64,000 nucleotides of DNA, taken from assembly GCA_035460165.1 (NCBI GenBank), contig DATHWW010000005.1:124001-188000 (forward strand), written 5' to 3'. The notes under the pieces were generated by a model. The model did not search any database. It saw only the letters and a list, made by a program, of their open reading frames with translations, and had not been told where the DNA came from. Position numbers and translations under genes: made by a program. Positions 1-8,837 of the stretch are shown here, piece by piece. This DNA is from MM2 sp035460165 (lineage in GTDB: Bacteria; Pseudomonadota; Gammaproteobacteria; Burkholderiales; Methylophilaceae). The first letter of the stretch is position 1, and the number at the start of each line of letters is the position of its first letter.

Positions 1-430
1 TCGCGCCCGAAACGACACGGGCCGCGGCGGAGGTCAGCTCGCGTGCCGCACTGGCGACTTCATCCGTCGCGCCATGCACTTCCTTGATCAACCGGCCGGT
101 TTCACGTGCCATTTCATTGAAATTGAGCGATAGCGAACCGAAGCCGTCGCTGCTTTCGATCTGGCTGCGCGCGGAAAGATCGCCGGCGGTCATGCATTTT
201 ACCGCGTGGTTGATTGTGTCGAGCGCACGGCGTATCGAGATATAGAAGGCGACAGTCATGAGCAGCGCCATGCCAGCGCTCACCCCGGAAAGAATGTAAA
301 GATTGAGCCGGTATTGCGGCCACCATTCCACTGCGAGCAGCAGGGCGCCCGGAAGGGTGAGCAGCAGCGCGCTAAGGCCGAATTTTTGGCCCAGGCTCAT
401 TCTATGCATCAGGCTGATCAGAGTTTCCAT
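1..430 (-). CDS. Methyl-accepting chemotaxis protein, N-terminal part (cut by window edge)
   Basis: Reading leftwards from an ATG at 428-430 gives an open frame of 143 codons that runs off the window, starting METLISLMHRMSLGQ. Two hydrophobic stretches (about residues 16-34 and 42-62) are separated by only a few residues, so there is almost no periplasmic sensor domain. A HAMP-like region follows (ALDTINHAVKCMTAGDLSAR), then the start of a coiled-coil signalling domain (ELTSAAARVVSG). This is the architecture of a chemoreceptor that senses at the membrane or in the cytoplasm. The signalling tip lies outside the window, so the receptor class cannot be set. The assignment rests on the HAMP and the coiled coil. 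Confidence 0.75.
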   Translation of the reverse strand, partial: METLISLMHRMSLGQKFGLSALLLTLPGALLLAVEWWPQYRLNLYILSGVSAGMALLMTVAFYISIRRALDTINHAVKCMTAGDLSARSQIESSDGFGSLSLNFNEMARETGRLIKEVHGATDEVASAARELTSAAARVVSGA

Positions 431-731
431 CGCAATAATTTCTGTTGTAGTTAGATATGAAAAATCCAGACGGCCCTCGGGTCGCTGCCGTTGGCCGGGC
501 ATGTATGCTCAAGCAGAATGCATGCCAGAGATAATATGGTGAGCCGGTCTCTGCTGCTAACGGCTAAGCTTCTGCTCTGGACAGGACTTTTTTGAGGATG
601 GAGAAGGTTGCGCGTCGCTCAAAGGGTCGTGATGCACTATTTTGATGCGTGACGCAGTGCGAGCCGTACGCTGCGCACCAATCCGGAGAATAGCGATGTG
701 CAGGACCGGGATCAGCCCCTTTTTGCGAAAT
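431..731. other. Intergenic region, no gene seen
   Basis: This stretch separates the divergent 5' end of the chemoreceptor from the 3' end of the ArsC-like gene. The short open frames in it have no recognisable product and look like antisense shadows. It should hold the chemoreceptor promoter, but I see no convincing -35/-10 pair or hairpin. Confidence 0.5.
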
Positions 732-1076
732 TTAGATGAGAGATTCGAATTCGGCAGCATCGAACCCGACGGCGCGGATGCGCATGCCATCTGTCACCAC
801 GGGCCGGCGAATCACGCTGGGCTTGGCCATCATGAGCGCAACGGCGCTGGAGTTATCCGCCACCGCCGTTTTCTCGGCGTCACTCAAGCCGCGCCAAGTC
901 GTCCCGGCGCGGTTGACCAGCTTTTCCCATGGCATTTGCGCGAGCCAGCTTTCCAGCATGGCTCGATCAACGCCCTGTTTCTTGTAGTCATGAAACTCAT
1001 ATGCGATGCCGTGCTCATCAAGCCAGGCGCGCGCTTTCTTGACTGTGTTGCAGTTGGGAATGCCGTACAGCTTCAT
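732..1076 (-). CDS. ArsC-family (Spx/YffB-like) reductase
   Basis: 114 aa, usual length for the thioredoxin-fold ArsC/Spx/YffB family. The N-terminus MKLYGIPNCNTVKKARAW carries the single-Cys active-site loop (NCNTVKKA), and the family motif RPVV (VIRRPVVTDG) lies near residue 90. YffB-type members are glutathione-dependent thiol reductases of unsettled substrate, so arsenate reduction should not be assumed; a separate LMW-type ArsC sits in the true ars operon at 30717-31193. Its ATG directly follows the dapD stop codon (TAA-ATG on the minus strand), so the two are co-transcribed. Pairing with dapD is common in Proteobacteria, but no functional link is known to me. Confidence 0.85.
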   Translation of the reverse strand: MKLYGIPNCNTVKKARAWLDEHGIAYEFHDYKKQGVDRAMLESWLAQMPWEKLVNRAGTTWRGLSDAEKTAVADNSSAVALMMAKPSVIRRPVVTDGMRIRAVGFDAAEFESLI

Positions 1077-1898
1077 TTAGATGCCGCGCAGCAGCTCATT
1101 GATGCCGACCTTGCCCAGCGTCTTGGCATCGACCTTCTTTACGATGACAGCGCAGTACAAGCTGTAGGAACCGTCCTTGGAAGGCAGGTTGCCGCTGACC
1201 ACAACCGAGCCGGCAGGTACGCGGCCGAAGAAAACTTCGCCGGTTTCGCGATCGTAGATCTTGGTCGATTGGCCGATGTACACGCCCATGGAGATCACAC
1301 AATTGTCTTCGACGATCACGCCTTCGACCACTTCGGAGCGTGCGCCGATGAAGCAGTTGTCGCCGATGATGGTCGGGCCGGCCTGCACCGGTTCCAGCAC
1401 GCCGCCGATGCCGACGCCGCCGGAAAGGTGCACGTTCTTGCCGATCTGGGCGCAGGAACCGACGGTGGCCCAAGTGTCGACCATGGTGCCTTCATCCACG
1501 AAGGCGCCGATGTTGACGTAGGAGGGCATCAGCACCACGTTCTTGCCGATGAAGGAGCCGCGGCGTACGATCGCGTTCGGCACGACGCGGAAGCCGCCAG
1601 CCTTGAAGTCGGCTTCGGTGTAGTTGGCGAACTTGGGCGGCACCTTGTCGAAGTACTTGGTCACGCCGTCATCCATCAGCACGTTGTCTTCCAGACGGAA
1701 GGACAGCAGCACGGCTTTCTTGATCCACTGGTGGGTGATCCACTGGCCGTCGATCTTCTCCGCCACGCGCAGGCGGCCGGCATTCAGTTCTTCCAGCACG
1801 CCGAACACGGCATCCTTGGTTTTCTTGTCGGCATTGGCGGGGTTGATGTCGGCACGGCGCTCGAAAGCGTCTTCGATGAAGGATTGCAGTTCTTGCAT
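1077..1898 (-). CDS. dapD: 2,3,4,5-tetrahydropyridine-2,6-dicarboxylate N-succinyltransferase
   Basis: 273 aa, full length for DapD. It transfers succinyl from succinyl-CoA to tetrahydrodipicolinate in the succinylase branch of lysine/meso-diaminopimelate synthesis in the cytoplasm. The N-terminal helical domain (MQELQSFIEDAFERRADI) is followed by the left-handed beta-helix built of hexapeptide repeats (about residues 100-220, e.g. VVLMPSYVNIGAFVDEG and GVGIGGVLEPVQAGPTIIGD). The family-typical phrase FKAGGFRVVPNAIVRRG is present. The start MQELQ at 1898 matches the family. First gene of an operon with the ArsC-like reductase. Confidence 0.97.
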   Translation of the reverse strand: MQELQSFIEDAFERRADINPANADKKTKDAVFGVLEELNAGRLRVAEKIDGQWITHQWIKKAVLLSFRLEDNVLMDDGVTKYFDKVPPKFANYTEADFKAGGFRVVPNAIVRRGSFIGKNVVLMPSYVNIGAFVDEGTMVDTWATVGSCAQIGKNVHLSGGVGIGGVLEPVQAGPTIIGDNCFIGARSEVVEGVIVEDNCVISMGVYIGQSTKIYDRETGEVFFGRVPAGSVVVSGNLPSKDGSYSLYCAVIVKKVDAKTLGKVGINELLRGI

Positions 1899-2126
1899 GG
1901 CGATTCCTAGGCTTTGGAAAAAGCGTGATTTTACTTGGATAAGCGCCGCAAGTCAGTCTTTGCGATGCATTGCTTTTGATGGAGGCTAATTTACGGTGGC
2001 TTGGTGGACAGTGGCAGGTTAATCCCTTATTTTACGGATGCAGCCCGCTGGCCGTTTTAAAGGGGAAGCCGAACGCGGCCGTTGCGGTGCAATTTGTTTC
2101 CAATCAATAACACAGGGGGATATACC

Positions 2127-2462
2127 ATGGACGCATCACAAGACAGTCGCAACATGGCAGTGCTGATGTTTATTCTTTCGATCTTTTTCTGGATAGTGCC
2201 GGCGCTGATCATGTTCCTGGTCAAGAAGGATGATCGCTTCGTTTATGAGAACTCGGTCGAGCTGCTGAATTTCGGAATTACGCTGACGATCGCCTATGCG
2301 GTACTGATGTTGATCCCAATCATCGGCTGGATACTGATTCCGATTCTGGCGCTGGCTGCGCTGGTGCTACTGATCATGGGTACGCTCAAGGTGCAAAAGG
2401 GCGAGCTGTATACCTTCCCCTTTGCATTGCGCCTGATCAAGGCCGATACGGCTGCTGCCTGA
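2127..2462 (+). CDS. DUF4870-type small membrane protein
   Basis: 111 aa starting at the ATG at 2127, preceded by an AGGGGGA ribosome site at 2114-2120. Upstream in-frame codons exist but lack a ribosome site. After a short polar N-terminus (MDASQDSRN) there are three hydrophobic segments (about residues 10-32, 47-70 and 72-92). The loop KKDDRFVYENSVELLNFGIT resembles the DUF4870/Tic20-like signature (a charged stretch before a second membrane span). The function of the family is unknown. Monocistronic, followed by a hairpin at 2477-2501. Confidence 0.75.
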   Translation: MDASQDSRNMAVLMFILSIFFWIVPALIMFLVKKDDRFVYENSVELLNFGITLTIAYAVLMLIPIIGWILIPILALAALVLLIMGTLKVQKGELYTFPFALRLIKADTAAA

Positions 2463-2476
2463 TTTATCGTATTGAC

Positions 2477-2501
2477 CTCCCGCTGCCTCGCGCGGCGGGA
2501 G
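2477..2501 (+). terminator. Hairpin between convergent genes
   Basis: Perfect 7-bp stem CTCCCGC (2477-2483) / GCGGGAG (2495-2501) with an 11-nt loop, followed on the + strand by TTATTGTT. It sits between the convergent genes ending at 2462 and 2502. The T-run is weak, so it is a probable rather than certain intrinsic terminator. Confidence 0.5.
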
Positions 2502-3083
2502 TTATTGTTCGAAATTCTTGCGAACTTTCTCCAGATCGCGCCGAAAGCCTTCGGCATCTCCATATTCACTGAATAGCGTGTAGCGCGAATGCGGAGCGCG
2601 CAGGCGTTCTGCATGCTTGATCGGGCACCAGTACTGCTCGGTGCGCCCGACGATCTCGGCAAAATAGGGAATCAACCCGTTGGCGTAGGAGCAGTAAAAG
2701 CAGTTCAGTTTTTCCAGCAGATTGAGATAAGCCAGATGGTGCCGGTCGAACACCAGGTAATCGCTGCGCTTTACCTTGGGAATGCCGTACAGCGGAAAGC
2801 AGACTGCCTGGTAGAGCGTGACCATGAGATCCAGCAGTAGCAAGGGAATCGCTACCGCATAAATGATAGGCGCGGTCAGGAGATGCACAGGGCGGGCGAA
2901 CAGGATGTACTTAAGCAGGCTGGCGCGGAGTTTCTTCTGCTGTTCGAGAATATCCCGCTCGAAGCGCACCTTGCGATTTACCAGCTGGTAGCGAAAGTTC
3001 TGGCGGGTGCTTTCCAGTTCTTTTTCGAGCTCCAGCTCCAGCGACCTCATGCGTTCGAGAATGTCGCCGATTTTCGGGTTCAT
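2502..3083 (-). CDS. Conserved hypothetical membrane protein
   Basis: 193 aa. An N-terminal charged helix (about residues 1-60, rich in E, R, K and L; probable coiled coil) is followed by a membrane region around residues 68-100 (LLTAPIIYAVAIPLLLLDLMVTLYQA in outline). The C-terminal part is soluble, with notable Cys residues in LNCFYCSYANG and QYWCPIKHAER. The CxxC and CPIKHA cysteines could bind a metal, but I do not recognise a characterised family. Similar proteins occur in other Betaproteobacteria as far as I recall. It is separated by a terminator from the peptidase gene upstream on the same strand. Confidence 0.7.
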   Translation of the reverse strand: MNPKIGDILERMRSLELELEKELESTRQNFRYQLVNRKVRFERDILEQQKKLRASLLKYILFARPVHLLTAPIIYAVAIPLLLLDLMVTLYQAVCFPLYGIPKVKRSDYLVFDRHHLAYLNLLEKLNCFYCSYANGLIPYFAEIVGRTEQYWCPIKHAERLRAPHSRYTLFSEYGDAEGFRRDLEKVRKNFEQ

Positions 3084-3090
3084 GGCATAC

Positions 3091-3120
3091 CCCTAAAAAT
3101 AAAGGGCGCCGTCGGCGCCC
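3091..3120 (-). terminator. Intrinsic terminator of the M48 peptidase gene
   Basis: On the minus strand GGGCGCC-GAC-GGCGCCC (positions 3120-3104) is followed by TTTATTTTT. A strong 7-bp GC stem with a T-tract lies just after the peptidase stop codon at 3126. Confidence 0.85.
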
Positions 3121-3125
3121 TGGAT

Positions 3126-3956
3126 TCAGCTTTTCTTGGCTTTTTCGTATAACGGCATCACCGTCGGCACCAACCGCTGAATGTCGCCGATGCGCGACTC
3201 GTTGGACGGGTGCGTGCTTAGGAATTCGGGCGGCTTGGCGCTGGCCTGCGCATTATTCATTTTCTGCCACAGGCTGACCGCGGCATTCGGGTTATAGCCC
3301 GCGCGTGCGGCCAGTTCCAGGCCGATACGGTCGGCTTCACGCTCCGCCTCGCGGCTGTTGGGCAGCGTCAATGCCACGGCGCTGACCGCCGACGCGGCCT
3401 GCACCGTCATCGCCGTTTTGTTTTCGCTCTTGGTGGTGACGCCGACGACGGCAGCCAATCCGAGGATGCCGATTTGCTGCGCATAGGCGCGCGACATGCG
3501 CTCGCGGCCGTGTTCGCGCAGCGCGTGGGCGATTTCGTGACCGATGACCGCGGCGAGCTCATCGTCCGTGGTTTTCAGGGTATCGATCAGTCCGGTGTAG
3601 ACCATGATCTTGCCGCCGGGCATGCAGTAGGCGTTGATTTCCTTGCTGTCCTGCACATTGACTGCCCATTTCCAATCCAGCGCGTCCGGGCGGAATACAC
3701 CAGTCTGCGCAATCAATCGGTTGGAGATCGTCCGGACGCGCTCCAGTTCACGTTGGTCGGTATTCAGGACTTTCTTGCTTTCGGCTTCCTTGAGTGTTTG
3801 CAGATAACCCTGGGAGGACATGGATTCGACCTGCTTCTCGGACAGCATCATGAATTGCTTGCGCTCCACGCCGACGGCGCCGGATTGGGTCGTTTGCGTC
3901 GTGGCACAGCTGGCGAGCAACAGCGCGGCAAGAAAAGTGGCGAGAATTTTTTTCAT
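3126..3956 (-). CDS. M48-family periplasmic/outer-membrane lipoprotein metallopeptidase
   Basis: 276 aa when started at the ATG at 3956 (MKKILATFLAALLLASCATT), which gives a clean lipoprotein signal with lipobox LLASC; the in-frame extension to 4061 is antisense to kup and unlikely. The zinc site HEIAHALREH (HExxH) lies near residue 140, and the third ligand is in SREAEREADRIG. This is the layout of LoiP/YggG and related M48 proteases, which degrade misfolded envelope proteins. It is preceded by GGAG on the minus strand and followed by a strong terminator. Kup ends 29 bp upstream, so the two may be partly co-transcribed. Confidence 0.9.
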   Translation of the reverse strand: MKKILATFLAALLLASCATTQTTQSGAVGVERKQFMMLSEKQVESMSSQGYLQTLKEAESKKVLNTDQRELERVRTISNRLIAQTGVFRPDALDWKWAVNVQDSKEINAYCMPGGKIMVYTGLIDTLKTTDDELAAVIGHEIAHALREHGRERMSRAYAQQIGILGLAAVVGVTTKSENKTAMTVQAASAVSAVALTLPNSREAEREADRIGLELAARAGYNPNAAVSLWQKMNNAQASAKPPEFLSTHPSNESRIGDIQRLVPTVMPLYEKAKKS

Positions 3957-3984
3957 TCTAATTTCTCCGTTCGACCGACATTCA

Positions 3985-5868
3985 TTAGAAAGTGACTTGC
4001 GCGCCCAGTTCAACCACGCGGTTGGGGGGCAGCTTGAAATAATTGGTGACGCTGTCGGCATTGCGGAACATGCCGATAAAGATTTTCTGGCGCCAGAAAG
4101 CCATGGGGCAGTCGCGCCGGGCGATCAGGGTTTCCTTGCCGATGAAGAATGACGTATCCATCACGTCCAGCGTCAGCCCCATGTCGACGCAGCATTCCAG
4201 CTCGCGCGGCAAATCGGGATCGTCCTTGAAGCCATATTCGACGACTACGCGGTAGAACTCGTGCGGCAGCTTTTCCACCGAGACGCGCTCGTCCTGCTCG
4301 ATATGCGGTACATCCTGGATTTTTACGGTCACCAGCACAATCTGCTCGTGCAGCACCTTGTTGTGCTTGAGATTGTGCAGCATCGCGTGCGGTACGCCGG
4401 CGGGGTTGGGAGTCATGAAGATGGCCGTGCCGGGTACGCGTTTTGGCGGATGCGCACCGATGGCGTGGATGAAACTTTCCAGTTCCATTGCGTCGTCCGC
4501 CATGCGCTTGTAAAGCATTTCGCGGCCGCGCTTCCAGGTGAGCATCAGGGTGAAGATCACTGCGCCGATCAGCAGCGGGAACCAGCCGCCGGCCGGAATC
4601 TTGAGGATGTTGGCACCGAAGAACGCCAGGTCTATGGTCAGGAATATGCCGGCAATCGCCAGCGTGAGCGGCCAGCTCCATTTCCATACGCCATGAAACA
4701 CCATGGCGGCGAGCAGAGTAGTGATCACCATATCGCCGGTCACCGCGATACCGTAAGCAGCGGCGAGGTTGGACGAAGAGCCGAAGCCGACGACCAGCAC
4801 CATCACCGCCACCATCAATACCCAATTGACGCGCGGCAGGTAGATCTGGCCCGCTTCGCTTTCCGAGGTGTGCTGGATTTGCGTGCGCGGCATGTAGCCG
4901 AGTTGCAGTGCCTGGCGCGATACCGAGAAGGTGCCCGAGATGACGGCTTGCGACGCAATCACGGTAGCCAGCGTGGCGAGTGCGATCAGCGGATACAGCA
5001 CCCCTTCCGGCGCCAGCAGATAAAAAGGATTTTTGACGGCGGCGGGATCATGCAACAGCAACGCTCCTTGCCCGAAATAATTGAGCACCAGCGAAGGCAG
5101 AACCAGGCCGAACCACGCGATGCGGATCGGCAGCCGGCCGAAATGGCCCATGTCGGCATAAAGCGTTTCGCCGCCGGTGACCGCCAGCACTACCGCGCCG
5201 AGTGCGACGAACGCCAGCCAGTGGTTATCGGTGAAAAAATGCACGGCGTAGATCGGATTGACCGCGCGCAACACTGTGGGGTCGTGCAGGATGTTCATAA
5301 CGCCAAGTACGCCCAATGTGGTAAACCACAACAGCATGATGGGGCCGAACAATTTGCCGACGGTTGCCGTGCCGTGCCGTTGGACCGAGAACAGGATGAA
5401 CAGCACGGTCAGCGTGATCGGAATGATCCAGGTATGCAGCTGGGGTGCCGCCACCTCCAGGCCTTCCACCGCCGACAGCACCGAGATTGCCGGGGTGATC
5501 ATGCCGTCCGCGAAGAACATGCAGGCGCCGATGATACCGGCCAGCATGATGAAGCGCAGCTTGCGCTTGTCATCGCCCGCCTGCTGGGTGGCCAGTGCGA
5601 TCAGTGCCATGATGCCACCCTCGCCGCGGTTGTCGGCGCGCATCACGAACGTCACATATTTGACGGTGATCACCATGATGAGCGCCCACAGGATCAGCGA
5701 TAGCACGCCCAGCACGTTTTCCGGCGTCACCGGCAGCGGGTGGTGGCTGGCGAAGACTTCCTTCATGGTGTAAAGCGGGCTGGTACCGATGTCGCCGAAG
5801 ATTACGCCCAGTGCGGCAAGGGCGAGCGCGTGAACTCCGGATTTGTGAGCAGGGGTGGATGCCATCAA
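3985..5868 (-). CDS. kup: Kup/Trk-type low-affinity potassium transporter
   Basis: 627 aa, normal Kup length. The N-terminal signature LGVIFGDIGTSPLYTMKEVF is diagnostic of the KUP/HAK/KT family; about 12 membrane segments occupy residues 15-460, followed by a cytoplasmic C-terminal domain. It imports K+ with protons across the inner membrane. Start MMASTPAHKSG at 5868; the second Met (5865) is equally possible. Upstream lies a small mobile element (5949-6090) that separates it from xseA, so the kup promoter must be within or next to that element. Confidence 0.97.
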   Translation of the reverse strand: MMASTPAHKSGVHALALAALGVIFGDIGTSPLYTMKEVFASHHPLPVTPENVLGVLSLILWALIMVITVKYVTFVMRADNRGEGGIMALIALATQQAGDDKRKLRFIMLAGIIGACMFFADGMITPAISVLSAVEGLEVAAPQLHTWIIPITLTVLFILFSVQRHGTATVGKLFGPIMLLWFTTLGVLGVMNILHDPTVLRAVNPIYAVHFFTDNHWLAFVALGAVVLAVTGGETLYADMGHFGRLPIRIAWFGLVLPSLVLNYFGQGALLLHDPAAVKNPFYLLAPEGVLYPLIALATLATVIASQAVISGTFSVSRQALQLGYMPRTQIQHTSESEAGQIYLPRVNWVLMVAVMVLVVGFGSSSNLAAAYGIAVTGDMVITTLLAAMVFHGVWKWSWPLTLAIAGIFLTIDLAFFGANILKIPAGGWFPLLIGAVIFTLMLTWKRGREMLYKRMADDAMELESFIHAIGAHPPKRVPGTAIFMTPNPAGVPHAMLHNLKHNKVLHEQIVLVTVKIQDVPHIEQDERVSVEKLPHEFYRVVVEYGFKDDPDLPRELECCVDMGLTLDVMDTSFFIGKETLIARRDCPMAFWRQKIFIGMFRNADSVTNYFKLPPNRVVELGAQVTF

Positions 5869-5943
5869 TGGCCTTGTTAGCTGTGTATGGGCGTAATTTT
5901 AGCGCGAATGATGCGTGCGCCGTGTTGCAAATATGCGATCTGA

Positions 5944-6095
5944 CTAAGAAGCTGTTTTAAAAATTCGCGAGGAGGGTTGAATGCAAGGCGCACGGAACGC
6001 AGCGACCGAGACAGTACAGTTAGTACGGCGAGGAAGCGAGTACCGCGCAACGCCGCAGACGACCCTCCGCAGCAATTTTTAAGACAGCTTCTAAG
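5944..6095. mobile_element. MITE-like palindromic element, family B, with 5-bp target duplication
   Basis: The element 5949-6090 (142 bp) has terminal inverted repeats AAGCTGTTTTAAAAATT (left) and AAGCTGTCTTAAAAATT (right, reverse complement), with further inner symmetry around GAGGAGGGT / ACCCTCCGC. The pentamer CTAAG lies directly at both outer ends (5944-5948 and 6091-6095), as expected of a target duplication. No protein is encoded, so any mobility would need a transposase in trans. The right-hand CTAAG contains the TAG stop codon of xseA (6091-6093). The core (GCAAGGCGC ... CGCAACGCCGCAGAC, with GACAGTAC and TAGTACGGCGAG between) recurs in the element at 11667-11788. Confidence 0.75.
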
Positions 6096-7380
6096 ATTGG
6101 TCGCGGGTTTTCTCCACACGAACGTCCGCCTGGCCTTGTGCGAAGGTGAGCCTCAACGCTTCGTTGGCATGCACCTGGCGACTATCGCGAACGATGCTGC
6201 CGTCCGCTTGCTGCACCAGGCTGTAGCCGCGCTCCAGTACAGCATGTGGACTCAGGTGACGCAGGTTTTGTTCCAGACGTTGCAGCGTTTCGCGTTTTAT
6301 GCCGAGATGTCGCGTTTGGGCCATCTGCAGTCGTTGCGGCAATGGTAGAAAGCGTGCGTTCGCGCGATCCAGCATGCGCAGCAGGGTGGCATTCAGGCGC
6401 GCTTGCAGGTGGCCAAGCCGTTCCTGCTGCTGGCGGATTTTCTCGCCTGGATGTATCAGGCGACGCGCGAGATAATCCAGCTGCTGCATGCGTTGATAGA
6501 GTTGGTGCTGCATTTGACGCTGCAGGCGCATCTTGAGTGCGTTTGCCGATTGCAGCAGCGCCTGGCGGTCCGGCGTGGCCATTTCGGCGGCGGCGGTCGG
6601 GGTGGGCGCGCGCTGGTCGGCGGCGAAATCGGCGATGGTGACATCGGTTTCGTGGCCGACGCCAGAAATGACCGGCATGGGCGAGGCGGCAATGGCGCGC
6701 GCAACGACCTCTTCATTGAACTGCCACAGGTCTTCGATACTGCCGCCGCCGCGACAGACGATCAGCACGTCGCATTCGGCGCGCTCGCCGGCGGTGCGGA
6801 TGGCGCGTGCGATCAACTCGGCCGCGCCCTTGCCCTGCACCGGCGTCGGGTAAATGACCACGGGTATGCCCGGCATGCGCCGTCGCAGGGTGGTCAGCAC
6901 GTCGCGCAGCGCCGCCGCGTCGGAGGAGGTGACGATGCCGATTTGGCTGGGGTGTTCGGGAATCGGGCGTTTGCGTGCGGTATCGAACAGGCCTTCAGCT
7001 TCGAGCTTGGCCTTGAGCCGTTCGAATGCTTCGAACAAGGCTCCCAGGCCTGCGCGCTGCAAGGCCTCTATCGTCAACTGGAAATCGCCGCGTGCTTCGT
7101 ACAGCGTCACCAGCGCGCGCGCTTCGACGTGGTCGCCTTCGCGCGGCACCCAATCCAGTGCGGAGTTGCGGTTACGGAACATCACGCAGCGCACTTGTGC
7201 CCGGTCGTCCTTGAGCGAAAAATACCAGTGGCCGGAAGCGGCACGCGTCAGGTTGGATATCTCGCCGGCCACCCAGAACAAGGGGAAGCTGCGCTCCAGT
7301 ACGTCTTTCGCCATGCGATTGAGCGCGCTGACGGAGAGCACATTGGGGCGTCGGGATTCAAAAGGCAGGTCGGTGGTCAA
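6091..7380 (-). CDS. xseA: Exodeoxyribonuclease VII large subunit
   Basis: 429 aa. The N-terminal OB fold (about residues 13-110; LSVSALNRMAKDVLERSFPLFWVAGEISNL in outline) is followed by the catalytic domain with IGIVTSSDAAALRDVL, the conserved RGGGSIEDLWQFN motif and GVGHETDVTIADFAAD, then a long coiled coil. With XseB it degrades single-stranded DNA to oligonucleotides. The start appears to be a TTG at 7380 (MTTDLPF), because no ATG lies early enough to keep the OB fold. The stop codon TAG lies within the target duplication of the family B element, so the gene end abuts a mobile sequence. Divergent from dsbB. Confidence 0.95.
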   Translation of the reverse strand: MTTDLPFESRRPNVLSVSALNRMAKDVLERSFPLFWVAGEISNLTRAASGHWYFSLKDDRAQVRCVMFRNRNSALDWVPREGDHVEARALVTLYEARGDFQLTIEALQRAGLGALFEAFERLKAKLEAEGLFDTARKRPIPEHPSQIGIVTSSDAAALRDVLTTLRRRMPGIPVVIYPTPVQGKGAAELIARAIRTAGERAECDVLIVCRGGGSIEDLWQFNEEVVARAIAASPMPVISGVGHETDVTIADFAADQRAPTPTAAAEMATPDRQALLQSANALKMRLQRQMQHQLYQRMQQLDYLARRLIHPGEKIRQQQERLGHLQARLNATLLRMLDRANARFLPLPQRLQMAQTRHLGIKRETLQRLEQNLRHLSPHAVLERGYSLVQQADGSIVRDSRQVHANEALRLTFAQGQADVRVEKTRDQS

Positions 7381-7437
7381 AGAGGGCCCGTACTTCCGTT
7401 ACAATTATCTTTTTTATTATAAGCCGTGAGCCATCCC

Positions 7438-7938
7438 ATGCTGAACAGAATCCTCGCCGGTCGAACCGGTTACTTTCTCGGTTCCATTGCTTCCTTCGGT
7501 CTTGTGGGCTTTGCTCTCTATATCCAGCAGAAGCACGGTCTCGAGCCTTGCCCGCTATGCATCTCGCAGCGCATCGCCTTCATGGCGCTGGGCGTGGTGT
7601 TTCTTGTCGCGGCGCTGCATAACCCCGGCCAGATTGGCCGCCGGATCTATGGCGTGCTGCAGTTCGTCGCCGCCGCAGCCGGCGCCGGCATCGCTTCGCG
7701 CCATATCTGGATCCAGGCTAACCCGGACAAGGTGATGAGCGAATGCGGCGTAGGCTTCGATTACCTGTTCGAAAGCTTCCCGATGCAGCGCGCGCTGCAG
7801 CTGATTTTCCAAGGTACCGGCGAATGCTCCACCATCGACTGGACCTGGCTGGGCATGACCATCCCACAGCTTTCCCTGCTGGCATTCAGCCTGCTTGGGC
7901 TGTACACCATCCTTCTTGCTTTCGTAAAAAGAACATGA
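7438..7938 (+). CDS. dsbB: Disulfide bond formation protein B
   Basis: 166 aa from the ATG at 7438; a GTG at 7426 would add four residues. Four membrane helices. The two functional cysteine pairs are in the expected places: C38-P-L-C41 after the first helix and C103 / C130 in the second periplasmic loop (SECGVG and GTGEC). DsbB reoxidises DsbA and passes electrons to quinones in the inner membrane. Its TGA overlaps the cysM ATG (ATGA at 7935-7938), implying translational coupling. Confidence 0.96.
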   Translation: MLNRILAGRTGYFLGSIASFGLVGFALYIQQKHGLEPCPLCISQRIAFMALGVVFLVAALHNPGQIGRRIYGVLQFVAAAAGAGIASRHIWIQANPDKVMSECGVGFDYLFESFPMQRALQLIFQGTGECSTIDWTWLGMTIPQLSLLAFSLLGLYTILLAFVKRT

Positions 7939-8828
7939 CCCACTACAAAACCATAGACGAATTCGTCGGCAATACGCCGCTGGTGCGGCTGCAGCGCATT
8001 CCCGGCAACAGCAGCAACGTCATTCTCGTCAAGCTCGAAGGCAACAACCCCGCCGGATCGGTGAAAGACCGGCCGGCGCTGTCGATGATCGCCCACGCTG
8101 AAGCGCGCGGGGATATCAAGCCCGGCGATACGCTGATCGAGGCGACCTCCGGCAACACCGGCATCGCGTTGGCGATGGCCGCCGCGATCAAGGGCTACAA
8201 GATGGTGCTGGTAATGCCGGACAACCAGAGCCTGGAGCGCCGCCAGACGATGAAAGCCTTCGGCGCGGAACTTGTGCTGACGCCTAGGGCCGGCAGCATG
8301 GAGCTGGCGCGCGACACCGCCGATAAAATGCAAGCCGAGGGACGCGGCGTGATCCTCAACCAGTTCGCTAACCCGGACAACCCGCTTTCGCACTACGAAG
8401 GCACCGGCCCCGAAATCTGGCGCGACACCGACGGCAAAATCACCCATTTCGTTTCCAGCATGGGCACCACCGGCACTATCATGGGCACGTCAACCTACCT
8501 CAAGGAAATGAACCCGGCGATCCAGATCGTCGGCGTGCAGCCCAGGGACGGCGCGCAGATTCCGGGCATCCGCAAATGGCCCCAGGAATATTTGCCCGAA
8601 ATCTGCGACTTTTCGCGCATCGACCGCATGATCGAAGTCGGCCAGCCGGACGCGGAGGAAATGACGCGCCGCCTGGCACGGGAGGAAGGCATCTTCGCCG
8701 GTATTTCCTCGGGCGGGGCGTTGTTTGCGGCATTGCAATTGTCGCAAGAGGTGGAAAACGCGGTCATTGTTTCCATCGTTTGCGACCGGGGCGACCGGTA
8801 TTTATCGACGGGAGTTTTCCCGGAGTGA
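7935..8828 (+). CDS. cysM: Cysteine synthase B (O-acetylserine sulfhydrylase)
   Basis: 297 aa. The N-terminus MTHYKTIDEFVGNTPLVRLQ is typical. PLP binds Lys44 in GSVKDRP, and the phosphate loop SSMGTTGTIMG is near residue 180. The motif EATSGNTGIALA is present. CysM makes cysteine from O-acetylserine and sulfide or thiosulfate in the cytoplasm. The start overlaps the dsbB stop by four bases. A long inverted repeat begins 10 bp after the stop codon. Confidence 0.96.
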   Translation: MTHYKTIDEFVGNTPLVRLQRIPGNSSNVILVKLEGNNPAGSVKDRPALSMIAHAEARGDIKPGDTLIEATSGNTGIALAMAAAIKGYKMVLVMPDNQSLERRQTMKAFGAELVLTPRAGSMELARDTADKMQAEGRGVILNQFANPDNPLSHYEGTGPEIWRDTDGKITHFVSSMGTTGTIMGTSTYLKEMNPAIQIVGVQPRDGAQIPGIRKWPQEYLPEICDFSRIDRMIEVGQPDAEEMTRRLAREEGIFAGISSGGALFAALQLSQEVENAVIVSIVCDRGDRYLSTGVFPE

Positions 8829-8837
8829 CGTGGTTTA

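Noticed and set aside
732..1076. Second arsenate reductase
   Set aside because: It has the YffB/Spx-like fold and sits with dapD, so arsenate reduction is not claimed; the true ars operon is at 30717-33049.
642..1910. 422-codon open frame on the + strand
   Set aside because: Antisense to dapD and the ArsC-like gene, with no family match; a GC-rich shadow frame.
4261..5703. 480-codon open frame on the + strand
   Set aside because: Lies entirely within kup on the other strand, His/Gln/Arg-rich shadow of transmembrane codons.
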